Source of the DNA: Paulinella micropora
Lineage: Eukaryota > Cercozoa > Imbricatea > Euglyphida > Paulinellidae
Assembly (NCBI GenBank): GCA_019918135.1
Contig: WBZZ01001088.1
Location: 309,501 to 373,500, forward strand
Direction of reading: 5' to 3'
DNA: 64,000 bases
The position numbers and the translations under genes are program-made. The first letter of the stretch is position 1. Each line of letters opens with the position of its first letter. The notes beneath the pieces were generated by a model that worked only from the letters and a program-made list of their open reading frames with translations, did no database searches and was not told the DNA's origin. Shown here piece after piece: positions 37,893-47,115 of the stretch.

Positions 37893-38464
37893 TTTTTAGA
37901 GTACAGACTATAAAACAACGGGGGGAGGGAAAAGGGGAAAAAAAAAACAGAGAGAGAGGAGCCAGAAGTCACGAACTTCCTCCCTCCTTTTCCAAAAAAA
38001 ACCCGATCACGGAGAACAAACCCGAAGAAGAAAAAAGTCTGCGGGCCAGGACCAGAAGGAGGGAGAGAGAGAAAGACCCCCCCTCCCCCAAAAAAGATTG
38101 AGAAGGGGGAGAGGAAGGAGGTAAGAGAAAGAGAAATCTACCACGCGCACGATTCGTTTATTTTTTTGTTCGCGGCGAAAAAAAAACCAACAAACACCGA
38201 GAGCAAAAAAGCCAAAACCAAGAAAAGAAAGGAGAGGGGACAAAGGACCGCGACGGCGAAAAAGAGGTGTTGGGAGAAAAGGACCAGAAGGGAGCGGCGG
38301 GGAAGAGAGCTAGGCCAGCTCCCCCCCCCCCAAAAAAAAGGACCGGAAGGGGGCGGCGGGGAAGAGAGCTAGGCCAGCTTTCCCCCCCCAAAAACAAGGG
38401 AAAAGGAAGGAGGAGGGGCAGAGACGAGCTAACAGAAACAAGAAATCTGTCTTCTTTGGGAGGG
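37893..38464. other. Divergent spacer with 60-70 bp tandem duplication
   Basis: Purine-rich spacer between the divergent kinase-like and helicase genes. A block containing GCGGCGGGGAAGAGAGCTAG is repeated at about 38296 and 38354, each followed by a C-run and A-run. No gene accepted. Confidence 0.55.
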
Positions 38465-40132
38465 ATGCCCCCGCGCAGGCTGAATCGTGTGCAGCAAGAA
38501 GCGGTCGAGTACTGCCTCAAGCAGCGCCGGGTGTTGCTGGCTCTGGCCCCGGGCACGGGCAAGACGGCGATCGCACTGACGGCCCTAAGCCGCACACGCC
38601 AAGAGAGCTTGCCCGCCCTGATCCTGAGCCCTACCAGTAACTGCAGCCACTGGATCAAGGAAGCCGAGCGTTGGTTGGGCATGCGGCACTGCCCCGAGGT
38701 GTACCAGAGCCAAACAGCAACAGAGCAGACCACCCACTTGTGCCTGATCGGCAGCGGCCAGCACAGGTTCCCGGTGCCCGGGGCACTGATCTACGTGATG
38801 TCGTACCAGATGGCGCTGAGCTTGTACAAGCAGGGCAAGCTGCAACAGTCGGGCCTGCGCGCGGCCGTCCTGGACGAGAGCCACGTGCTCACCAACATGC
38901 GCTCGCAGACGACCGTCATGGCGCACAATTTGTTCCACCGCGCGCTCGTGCCGATGTGCCTGTGCTTAACGGGGACGCCGGCCAACCGCACCGTGCAGCT
39001 GTGGCCGCAACTGGTGCTGCTGTGCCCCGAAGCGCTGCGCGAACGGGGGCTGACGTACAGCCAGTTTGTGCTGCGGTACTGTGCCGGGCGCCAGGTACAG
39101 CGCGGCTACGACCGGGTGGCGCGCAGGCCGTTGTTCGTGCTGGACGCGGCCGGCAGCTCCAACCTGACGGAGCTGTGCCAGCTGCTGGCCAAGTTCTGCC
39201 TGTTTACCCGGGAGGCCGCGGGCGAGGGCCGGCTGGTGCCGACAACCACTGGCACGGCCGACAACAGCGACCAGGAATTCACGTACGAGCGCCGGATAGT
39301 AATCTTGAAGCCAACGGCAGCGGACGCGGAGCGGCTAGACGCGCTGTGGCGGCACGACGTCAGCAGCCTGCCGAGCCTGGAGGCCCAGCTGGGCGCCCAA
39401 CCAGCAACAGACGTGAAGGAGGCGGAGGCGGTGCTGTCGTCGTACGGCGGTCTGCCGCTGGAACTGCCACCCGCGCCGGTGGCCCCACCGCCATCTAAAC
39501 GCCGGCGTTTCCAGCGGCAAACCTCGGCACAGCCCGAACTATCCAGGCTGCTGCTATTTAGCCGCTGCTACGACGAGTCCAGGAAGGTCAAGCAGCAGCT
39601 GTCACACGCGTTCTTTGAGCGCGAGGTGCGGCCCCTGCTGCTGGACAAATGCGTGTGCCACAAGGTGCTGCTGTTCTGCGAGAACCAGGACACGTGGGAG
39701 CTGCTGCAGGAGTGGCTGGCCGGCGTTTGGTCGCACAAGCGCCGGCCGCACAAGTACTTCGTGGCCATCAACGGCACCACGCCGCAGGCCAAGCGCGCGG
39801 AACTGGTCGCGCGCTTCCAGGACAAAGACTCTTGTCGGGCGGCGGTGCTGAGCATCCGTGCGGCCGGGCAGGGGCTCAATTTGCAGGCGGCGAACCACGT
39901 GTTCTTCTTCCAGCTGACGTGGTCCGGCGGCGACCTGTTGCAGGCCGAGCGCCGGGCCTGCCGCAAGGGCCAGAAACGGCACGTACGGATCTGTATCCTG
40001 TTGCTAGACACTTTTATCGAGCGTCGGCAGTGGGTGCTGAACATGGAGAAAGTGACCAACCAGACCACGTTCCTGCGCCAGCCGGCCGTAGCGAGCCAGC
40101 TGCAGACCACCGAACACGAGTTTTTCGTGTGA
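38465..40132 (+). CDS. SNF2-type helicase/ATPase
   Basis: 555 residues from the ATG at 38465. All core SF2/SNF2 motifs are seen: Q-like start LNRVQQEAVEY, Walker A LAPGTGKT, Ia LILSPTSNCSHW, DESH as motif II, III LTGTPANR, and in the second lobe VLLFCENQDTW, AINGTTPQAKR, V SIRAAGQGLNLQAANHV and VI LLQAERRACRKGQ. It is shorter than cellular SNF2 remodellers and lacks accessory domains apart from a basic KRRRFQR linker. Such ATPases translocate on DNA and act in repair, replication restart or transcription of large DNA viruses. The first candidate ATG with the helicase motifs following directly was chosen. Confidence 0.85.
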   Translation: MPPRRLNRVQQEAVEYCLKQRRVLLALAPGTGKTAIALTALSRTRQESLPALILSPTSNCSHWIKEAERWLGMRHCPEVYQSQTATEQTTHLCLIGSGQHRFPVPGALIYVMSYQMALSLYKQGKLQQSGLRAAVLDESHVLTNMRSQTTVMAHNLFHRALVPMCLCLTGTPANRTVQLWPQLVLLCPEALRERGLTYSQFVLRYCAGRQVQRGYDRVARRPLFVLDAAGSSNLTELCQLLAKFCLFTREAAGEGRLVPTTTGTADNSDQEFTYERRIVILKPTAADAERLDALWRHDVSSLPSLEAQLGAQPATDVKEAEAVLSSYGGLPLELPPAPVAPPPSKRRRFQRQTSAQPELSRLLLFSRCYDESRKVKQQLSHAFFEREVRPLLLDKCVCHKVLLFCENQDTWELLQEWLAGVWSHKRRPHKYFVAINGTTPQAKRAELVARFQDKDSCRAAVLSIRAAGQGLNLQAANHVFFFQLTWSGGDLLQAERRACRKGQKRHVRICILLLDTFIERRQWVLNMEKVTNQTTFLRQPAVASQLQTTEHEFFV

Positions 40133-40537
40133 GTATTTCGGGGGGGGGGGGGGGGGGAAGGAAGAAAAAAGGGGACGGGATACTTTTTTTGAGGGTGCTT
40201 TTTTTTGGGAGCAGACAAAAAACATAAGGAGTTGGCAATAGGAATGGGAATGGGAGATTTTTTTTGGTGGGCTAATTTTTTTTTTCCTTAGGAGAAGAGG
40301 GGCCGGCAGGAAGAGAGAGAGAGGAAAGGGGGGACGGGTCTTCGCGCCCGTCCGAGAAGCCAGAGCAGGAGGGACAGTCTGCAAACAATTTCCCTTTTGT
40401 TTTAAGGGCTGTCCTCCTCTCTTCCCCCCGCTCCTTTTTTGGCTAGGTCCCTAGCCAAAGGAAGGGGAAAAAGGGAAGCCAGCGTAGAGGGCCAGGGAAC
40501 CTAAAAAAAACTATTAAAAGCAAAAAGGGCAAAGGAG
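40133..40537. other. Spacer with G homopolymer
   Basis: A G run (about 18 bases at 40140) and A/T homopolymers; GCTAGGTCCCTAGC at about 40441 is a short palindrome. No gene seen. Confidence 0.5.
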
Positions 40538-42016
40538 ATGAGTGACGGTAGGACAGCGGCCAGCTTGTTGGCGGCTGCCGTACGCCAAAGGCTGGTGGAT
40601 GGGCTCCGGCTGCAACACAAGAAACCCTGCTGTCCAGCTTGCGGCGTTGAAAAACAGAGCTTGCCTAGCCCCCGGCAGTTCCACCATAACACGCTACGCT
40701 GGCAACCCTTTACGCAGTGCTCGGGGGATGTCCACGGTTGCTCACTGAACAGCCTAGCAGCCATGGTAACCGCCGATGTCAACATATTAGCAAGCGTGTT
40801 AGCACAGGCCTTCCCGGAGGGGATCACAGATTACAGATTGTCCCCGGATCAACTACGAGAGTTCTACAAGCTGCAAACACTATCGCAGAGGTCGGGACTA
40901 AGGGTTTTAGAAAACCTGCTTTTCAAACAAGTTGAACACAGCTACGATCATCACGTCGATTGGCCCGGTACAGCCCGCGATTATAATTCCGAAGTAGTAG
41001 ACAACCTGCAGTTGCAGTATTGCCTAGCCCGGGAAAAGTTAGCGCCCATGGTCTACGGTTGTGTGACTACCAATGACTTACGGTACAGTAAGTGGATAGT
41101 CATGGATTTCGTGCGCGGGCCTCCTCGGCAGCTAGTAGGTCTTAATTCCAAGGCTCCGTCCGGCCCGCCGAACCCGGTAGATCTTGATTCAGGAGAAGCC
41201 CTGAATCTTCTGCCCGTCTTGGTCAAAAAAGAACTAGTGGCAAACTTCAGGCCGTTCCTAACACGGGCTCTGACGGCGCTAGGAAAGTATCGTATTGTGC
41301 ACAGCGACCTGAAACCTGCCAACATCGTGTGCACGTTTAATTGCCAGTTCTTGTTAATCGACCTAGATCCGTTTTATTGTTTACAAATCAACAATCTGCA
41401 CCACGAGACCAGTAACGCACTAGTGGTCAAGACGATCATGTTGTCGAACGCCCTGAACTTGCTGGCCTCTGGCCTAGCCGTGTTGCCACGCGCCTTCCTA
41501 AGAATAGTCTATGACCATGTAATCGCGCTGTTGAGGAACGACGAAGCTGCGCGCCGCCGTGAAATAGGCCAGGACAGGTTTAAGCGCTGTGCTCATTGGT
41601 GGTGGAATAGCCTGCAGCAATCCAAGGGCGCACTAAACATGTTGTACGCGGGTTGTCCCCCTTTCATGGCACTACAATACCTAAGTTATACCAAAGTCAG
41701 GTTGCCTGCTAACGTAGTCAGGCCGGCGGCTTTTTCCTGGCTGCCCAAGCCCGACCGGAAATGTGTGTTCTTGGACAAAGAAACAGACGGTACGTTCCGC
41801 TTCCGTACAAATGAGGAGGTCCAGAAACTTTCGGACAACTTTAGCAAATTGCCGCTAGACGAAGTCGAGAAATTAGTGGCGGCCATTATCTGCGCGGCTG
41901 CACAGCAAGTGGGGGACTATGTGGTACCTCACATAGAATTTAACACAGACGACGACGATGAGCCCGTCAATATGCTGGTCGACGAATCCGACGACGAAGA
42001 GTCTATGTTCGAATAA
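40538..42016 (+). CDS. Kinase-like protein with N-terminal CxxC motif, paralog 2
   Basis: 492 residues from the ATG at 40538. N-terminal CCPACG with NTLRWQPF, then LAPMVYGC, WIVMDFV (hinge), catalytic loop IVHSDLKPANIVC with full HxDxxxxN, and LLIDLDPF in the DFG position. The end is strongly acidic (DDDDEPVNMLVDESDDEE). Paralog of the 36543-37892 product but with an intact catalytic-loop His. An ATP Lys is likely but not placed with confidence. An AATAAA hexamer overlaps the stop codon (42013). Less GC-rich than the helicase next door. Confidence 0.7.
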   Translation: MSDGRTAASLLAAAVRQRLVDGLRLQHKKPCCPACGVEKQSLPSPRQFHHNTLRWQPFTQCSGDVHGCSLNSLAAMVTADVNILASVLAQAFPEGITDYRLSPDQLREFYKLQTLSQRSGLRVLENLLFKQVEHSYDHHVDWPGTARDYNSEVVDNLQLQYCLAREKLAPMVYGCVTTNDLRYSKWIVMDFVRGPPRQLVGLNSKAPSGPPNPVDLDSGEALNLLPVLVKKELVANFRPFLTRALTALGKYRIVHSDLKPANIVCTFNCQFLLIDLDPFYCLQINNLHHETSNALVVKTIMLSNALNLLASGLAVLPRAFLRIVYDHVIALLRNDEAARRREIGQDRFKRCAHWWWNSLQQSKGALNMLYAGCPPFMALQYLSYTKVRLPANVVRPAAFSWLPKPDRKCVFLDKETDGTFRFRTNEEVQKLSDNFSKLPLDEVEKLVAAIICAAAQQVGDYVVPHIEFNTDDDDEPVNMLVDESDDEESMFE

Positions 42017-42354
42017 ATAATACTATGATCAAGGTAACCGTTTGGACTGCACTCGCCATGCTCTGCTTTTTTTTTTTACAGACAGGAAGAAAAAAAAATC
42101 TTACTTCAGCTACCGGCTTTCTTTTTTTTTTAGTCTTAATAGCAGAGAGATAACAATTTATGTGCAGCAGTTAAAAAAAAAGGGAACATTAGACGTTGAA
42201 AAAAAAACGGAGAGTACAAAAGAAGCCGTGCCCGCCTCTACTTAAGAAGAAAAAAACCCAAGTACAGTTTGTTGTTTTTAATTACCCACAGAAAATCAAA
42301 AAGAGACGTTGGTCGGTCCTTTTTTTGGGGGGGCCAGCTGACTTTTTTTTTTCT
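42017..42354. other. AT-tract spacer between convergent genes
   Basis: A/T homopolymers and short purine stretches; nothing else seen. Confidence 0.5.
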
Positions 42355-43539
42355 CTACTCGTCGTCCTCCTCCTCGTCGTCCTCCTCGGTATCCCCCGGA
42401 TCGCCGCAGAGGCAGGACTCCAGGGATGCTCTGCCTTCGTCGTAATCGTAGATGAGACGAATCTCGCGGCAGTGTTTTTGTGGGCAGTATTGGTAACCAC
42501 CAAAATCGGATTCGGCCCTTAGATTCCGCAGCATTCGCTGGGACTCTTTGGCAATTATGTCACACCCTGAAAAGGCAGTCACGATGCTCAGGCTCAGCTG
42601 CTTCAGTTGTTCGAGGCTCTGGGCTGCCTGGATTTCCTTGGACAGCTCCTCGAACTTGGTTTCGTTTGTAATCAGGGCTTTGTAGGCCTGGCGGTGCTTT
42701 TCGCGGAGGATGACCTTCTCGGCTTTGGCCTTGAATTCGAGCGAGTGATGTGGACACAACAGTTGTTCGGCGGAGCTGTTCGGCTTGATAGGTTCTTCTT
42801 CCTCTTCTTCGTCCGATTCTTCTTCCTCGTCCGACTCCTCGCCGTCGTCATCGGTACCTTCGCTGGACCAGCTGTCGAGGAAACCTAGGGACTGGAGTTT
42901 GTCACCGCCTGGCCGGAAGAGGCTGTTGACATTTTCGTCGAAGGTGACGAAAGCCCATTCGAGGAGTTCGTCGCAGCCCTCGATTATTTGGTCGAGCCAG
43001 GCCAATAACTCTTTGGTCAGACGGAAGGAGGTGCGCTTCTCGTAAATGAGTTTTGTTTCTTCTTCTTTCTCTAGTTTGAACAACAGGTTAGCGTCGGACA
43101 TTTGGTCCAATTTTTCGGTGTCCTGCAGCAGCTCGAGGACACGTTTGAGCGTGGGATGATTGTGGATAGAGGCGACGGCGGTGGGCTTCGCTAGTGCTCT
43201 TTTCTGGAGGCTTTGCAGATAGCCGGGCATGGTCTTGACGGAGTCTTTGCCTGATTCAGAGGCGACGACGGCACGTTCAATCTTATCGTTCAGGCTTTCC
43301 GCACGTTGGGGTAAGTGCAGAGTTATGGCCTGCGTCAGTTGCTTCCTAAGAAACTGTTGATAGACGCGACAGAGTAGTTGTTGGAACAACTCGACACGCC
43401 GGAGTGGTTGCTCTTCTTGGAGGCATTGATGCATAAGTTCTGCCCAGCCGGGAACTTCCTTGGGCGCCAAGGTACAACGCTTTTTGGAGACGGGTTCCGC
43501 CTGGGGTAGTTTGGTGCGCTTGGTGGTCTTGGAGCTCAT
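42355..43539 (-). CDS. Acidic hypothetical protein with C-terminal Cys motif
   Basis: 394 residues from the ATG at 43539. Basic N-terminus (SSKTTKRTKLPQ), a long helical middle (VELFQQLLCRVYQQFLRKQL), an acidic linker (DDDGEESDEEEESDEEEEEE), a CPHH site, and a C-terminal CPQKHC followed by CLCG that could form a zinc ribbon, ending in an acidic tail (EEDDEEEDDE). No family recognised. The alternating basic/acidic design suggests a nuclear or nucleic-acid-associated protein. Confidence 0.6.
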   Translation of the reverse strand: MSSKTTKRTKLPQAEPVSKKRCTLAPKEVPGWAELMHQCLQEEQPLRRVELFQQLLCRVYQQFLRKQLTQAITLHLPQRAESLNDKIERAVVASESGKDSVKTMPGYLQSLQKRALAKPTAVASIHNHPTLKRVLELLQDTEKLDQMSDANLLFKLEKEEETKLIYEKRTSFRLTKELLAWLDQIIEGCDELLEWAFVTFDENVNSLFRPGGDKLQSLGFLDSWSSEGTDDDGEESDEEEESDEEEEEEPIKPNSSAEQLLCPHHSLEFKAKAEKVILREKHRQAYKALITNETKFEELSKEIQAAQSLEQLKQLSLSIVTAFSGCDIIAKESQRMLRNLRAESDFGGYQYCPQKHCREIRLIYDYDEGRASLESCLCGDPGDTEEDDEEEDDE

Positions 43540-43769
43540 GGAGGTAGACAAAACACGCTGCCAAAAGAATAGCAAGACAACGCAAGCCTTGGCAGTAGAG
43601 TTTCCAGGTAAACAAAACAGAAAAGAAGCAAAAAAAAAGAGACAATCCACGAGGCACAGACACAGGTGGACATCAGTACAAAAGAGAGAAAACAAAAGAG
43701 AACGATAGAATAAAAGATGTACCCGTACATCTTTCGTTCTTTAGCTTGTAAGAGTAGTATACAGTTTGT

Positions 43770-43995
43770 GTAGAATTTATGTGTGCAGGGTTTGTGTGTA
43801 CAATTGGTACAGGGTTTGTGTGTGCATGGTTGTGTGTACAATTGGTACAGAATTTGTGTGTGTGCATGGTTGTGTGTACAATTGGTGCAGGGTTTGTGTG
43901 TGTACAGTTTGTGCAGGGTTTGTGTGTGTGCAGGGTTTGTGTGTGTACAGTTTGTGCAGGGTTTGTGTGTGTGCAGTGTTGTGTGTAGGATTGTA
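43770..43995. repeat. TG-rich imperfect tandem repeat
   Basis: Imperfect units of GTGTACAATTGGTACAGGGT, GCAGGGTTTGTGTGTG and TACAGTTTGTGCAGGG. Any frame through it is repetitive (Cys/Val) and not credible as protein. Lies upstream of the minus-strand gene starting at 43539. Confidence 0.8.
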
Positions 43996-44359
43996 AAGTT
44001 TTGTTTTACCTCAAAAAGAACTTTACGCAAATAATAGATTGCATGGTTCAGAGTTTGAGTGTGTAATGTTATACGACTACAAGATTCGAGACAGAATGTT
44101 CGATTGTGTTGTCTTTTTTTTTTTTTGGTTTTTCGCAGTTTGTAAGCCAAGCTTGGCTTATCACACGAGTACAAGGTTTTGGGAGGGCAGGGCGGGGGGC
44201 CGGCCACACCGCGTGTTCACAATGCTGAAAACCCTCTCAATGGGGTTTTTGCGGTAAAATATTGTTCCGCAGGTTTTTGACCATGAAAAGAATATTGGCT
44301 TAGCATCATGCCTCTCTATTTCTCCCTTCTTGTCCTTATTTTTTTTCTCTTTTTTTATC

Positions 44360-45030
44360 AGGCGTGTGTGTGTGTTTGTGCGTGTGTGTGTGTTTGTGCG
44401 CGTGTGTGGGTTTGTGCGTGTGTTTGTAGGTTTGTGCGTGTAGGTTCGTTGGTTTGTGTTTGTTTGTGGGTTTGTGCGTGTGTTTGTGGGTTTGTGCGTG
44501 TGTGTTTGTGGGTTTGTGCGTGTGTTTGTGGGTTTGTGTGTGGTTTGTGCGTGTGTTTGTGGGTTTGGGTGTGTGTTTGTGGGTTTGTGCGTGTGTTTGT
44601 GGGTTTGTGCGTGTGTGTTTGTGGGTTTGTGCGTGTGTTTGTGGGTTTGGGTGTGTGTGTTTGTGGGTTTGTGCGTGTGTTTGTGGGTTTGGGTGTGTGT
44701 TTGTGGGTTTGTGCGTGTGTGTTTGTGGGTTTGTGCCTGTGTTTGTGGGTTTGTGCGTGTGTTTATAGGTTTGTGTGTGTGTGTGTGTGTTTGTGCGTGT
44801 GTTTGTGGGTTTGGGTGTGTGTTTGTGGGTTTGGGTGTGTGTTTGTGGGTTTGGGTGTGTGTTTGTGGGTTTGTGCGTGTGTTTATAGGTTTGTGTGTGT
44901 GTTTGTGGGTTTGTGTGTGTGTTTGTGGTTTTGTGTGTGTGTGTTTGTGCGTGTGTTTGTGGGTTTGTGTGTGGGTTTGTGTGTAATTTTCGTGTGTTTG
45001 TGGGTTTGTGTGTGTGTTTGTGGATTCGCG
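44360..45030. repeat. GT-rich satellite, about 670 bases
   Basis: Dozens of copies of units such as GTGTTTGTGGGTTTGTGC, length 18-20, with variation between GTGC and GGGT. One strand is nearly free of A and C. All reading frames are open only because of the bias. It sits between divergent genes (43539 minus and 45263 plus), in the largest spacer of the window (43540-45262). The rest of this spacer shows no gene. Confidence 0.9.
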
Positions 45031-45262
45031 TGTATTACCTTCGGCTTGTCCTTATAATAGTCATTTGTCCAAAAGAAGATTTTGGACTTGTTTGAGTTGG
45101 AACATGTACACTAGACATATGACCTGCACTTGGTGGATGCACCGTACACAAAAAGTCTCTTGCTTGACACACCTTGTGCAATTGCTTCTCCTACAGTTTT
45201 TTTTATTTGCTAGTAGCAAATATACTTAATGCCTGATGATGTTGTGTAGCTGACAGTTTTCC

Positions 45263-46822
45263 ATGCAAGCGCCTGCACCCAAGAAACAAAAAATCGACGA
45301 TACCCTCCAAGCCAGATCGAAGCATTACCGGAGCCTGGTCATAGAACAGCTCAGACTCAAATTACAGAAGGCCAAGTCTGAAGCAGCGGATCAGACCGAG
45401 GCTACAGAACGAGCTCAGGAGGTATTGGAAGCCAAGAACAAGAGCAAGGCAGAACTCACTAGCCAGCTCGAGCTGCAGGAGGCACAAGAAAGCCAACTGA
45501 AAGACCGTATTGCGACCTTACAAGGCAAGCTCGCTAAGTACCAGGAAAGCCAGCGCGAACTCACCCAAAAGAATTCCGAGACTAAGGGCCTGCTCTCAAA
45601 CCTCAACAAGAGCCTCTCGCGAGCCGAAAAACATCTGGTCAAAACACAAACCAAGCTCAAGGAAAAGACCAAGGTGGTAAAGCAACTCGAGGACGAGCTA
45701 CGGGAACTGCGGAGTGTGCCATCCCTGCTACATGTCATCGTCCCTAAAGACCAGGCCGGTCGCCTAGAGCTGTTCAAATCGCTGAACGTGCTGCCTGCTA
45801 GCAGTTCGTCGTCTCCGTCGAGCCTCCCCGAGCTGCCGGCGAACCTGACCGTGAACTGCGCGATCTGCTGCGAGAATGCAGCACCTGGCTACACCTGTTC
45901 TGTTGCCGACTGTATCCCGAAAGTTCCGGCCTGTGTAGACTGTCTACGCCAGCGAATCGGCCTCTGGGCCAGAGAGGGCCCGCTGCACCTCTTCAACAAG
46001 AGTCAGGGCCTGCTGGCGTGTGTGAGCTGTGCCACCCCGTGCTCTCCTAACGACCGCGCCATACTGCAGGCCTACGAACCACCGGCAGAGGCGAACTGTC
46101 TAACCCTGCGGGCCCTGGCGCTGGCCTACACCGAAAGACGAGAAGCCTTGCTGCGAGAAGAGCAGGGCAGAGCGCCCGCCCTGGCGGCCAAGATCCTAGA
46201 TCGTGCCAACACCTTTCGCTGTCCCTGCGCGATCGAGGGCACTGTCTGCGGCGCTAGCTACGTCAATAACTACTTGCACAAGACCGGAGAAGTAGTGAAC
46301 GGTGAGGATCGCTATGTCAGCGACACGAACTGCCTGGTGATCAAGTGCGAGGTGTGTACTGGCCAGTTCTGCGCTCTTTGTGGCTACGCTCCTACCGACA
46401 TCGAAAGGCAGGAGTACAAGGAACTACACCGGGGCCAGGATATCTATCCCGACATTCATCACGAACACTTCTACCGCGAACGCTGTCGTATGAGTTCGTT
46501 CCGTCGCTCGGAAGACGGAGAGGGTCGTGTCTACCTGGTTACGGACGAGGACCGCGAGCTCTTTGCCGCGCACTGCCGTGCCCGGGCTTATCTCATCGCC
46601 GCGCAAGAACTCCGTGACGTACAGAACGAGCTCCGACAACAGGTGGCGAAGGAGTTGGTGGCGCTGGACACTACCTTTGTAGATTTCACTCCCTTGGAAC
46701 CCAACTGGATCTGTCCGGCCCGTACGTGCATCAAGGAAGGCAACAATCAAGGGCATTCGAACCCCGCTGTGCGCGCTCTGTGCACTATTTGCGGCCATCC
46801 CGCCCCTTGCGTCTTCTTTTGA
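45263..46822 (+). CDS. RBR-type E3 ubiquitin ligase-like protein
   Basis: 519 residues from the ATG at 45263. Residues 20-165 form a long coiled coil rich in Lys/Glu/Gln (LTSQLELQEAQESQLKDRI). A RING-like cluster starts at Cys199 (CAICCENAAPGYTC, CIPKVPACVDC), with LLACVSCATPC after it, then an IBR-like block (CPCAIEGTVCG and CEVCTGQFCALCG from Cys362) and a downstream H-x5-RC region. A last small CPARTC/CTICGHPAPC ribbon, RanBP2-like, closes the protein. This order (coiled coil, RING1, IBR, second ribbon) matches RBR ligases, which pass ubiquitin through a RING2 Cys; a canonical RING2 active-site Cys was not identified with certainty. Confidence 0.65.
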   Translation: MQAPAPKKQKIDDTLQARSKHYRSLVIEQLRLKLQKAKSEAADQTEATERAQEVLEAKNKSKAELTSQLELQEAQESQLKDRIATLQGKLAKYQESQRELTQKNSETKGLLSNLNKSLSRAEKHLVKTQTKLKEKTKVVKQLEDELRELRSVPSLLHVIVPKDQAGRLELFKSLNVLPASSSSSPSSLPELPANLTVNCAICCENAAPGYTCSVADCIPKVPACVDCLRQRIGLWAREGPLHLFNKSQGLLACVSCATPCSPNDRAILQAYEPPAEANCLTLRALALAYTERREALLREEQGRAPALAAKILDRANTFRCPCAIEGTVCGASYVNNYLHKTGEVVNGEDRYVSDTNCLVIKCEVCTGQFCALCGYAPTDIERQEYKELHRGQDIYPDIHHEHFYRERCRMSSFRRSEDGEGRVYLVTDEDRELFAAHCRARAYLIAAQELRDVQNELRQQVAKELVALDTTFVDFTPLEPNWICPARTCIKEGNNQGHSNPAVRALCTICGHPAPCVFF

Positions 46823-47115
46823 AGCAGCGACCCAAACATGCGTGGGCCTCTGGGGGGGGGGAGGTCGTTTTTAGTCTGCCACAGGAAAAAGAAAGGCAGC
46901 CGGTCCGTAGTTTAGAATACTTTTTTTCTTTGCCTGCAAAACTATTTTTTTTTTTGCGCTCAAGGCAAGTTCTTTTTTTTAAGTAAAGTAAAAAATTGTT
47001 TTCGATCTCACTGTCAAACGACAGGTTTTTAAGTCCCTGTTCAGTTTTTTTTTTCTTGTCCTTTCCCTTTTTTTCCCCCCGTTATTGTCCTCCCCCAAAA
47101 AAAAAAGAAAATCTT

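Noticed and set aside
44308-45057. Open frame of about 250 codons through the GT satellite
   Set aside because: A Cys/Val/Gly-only product explained entirely by the repeat; all three forward frames are open.
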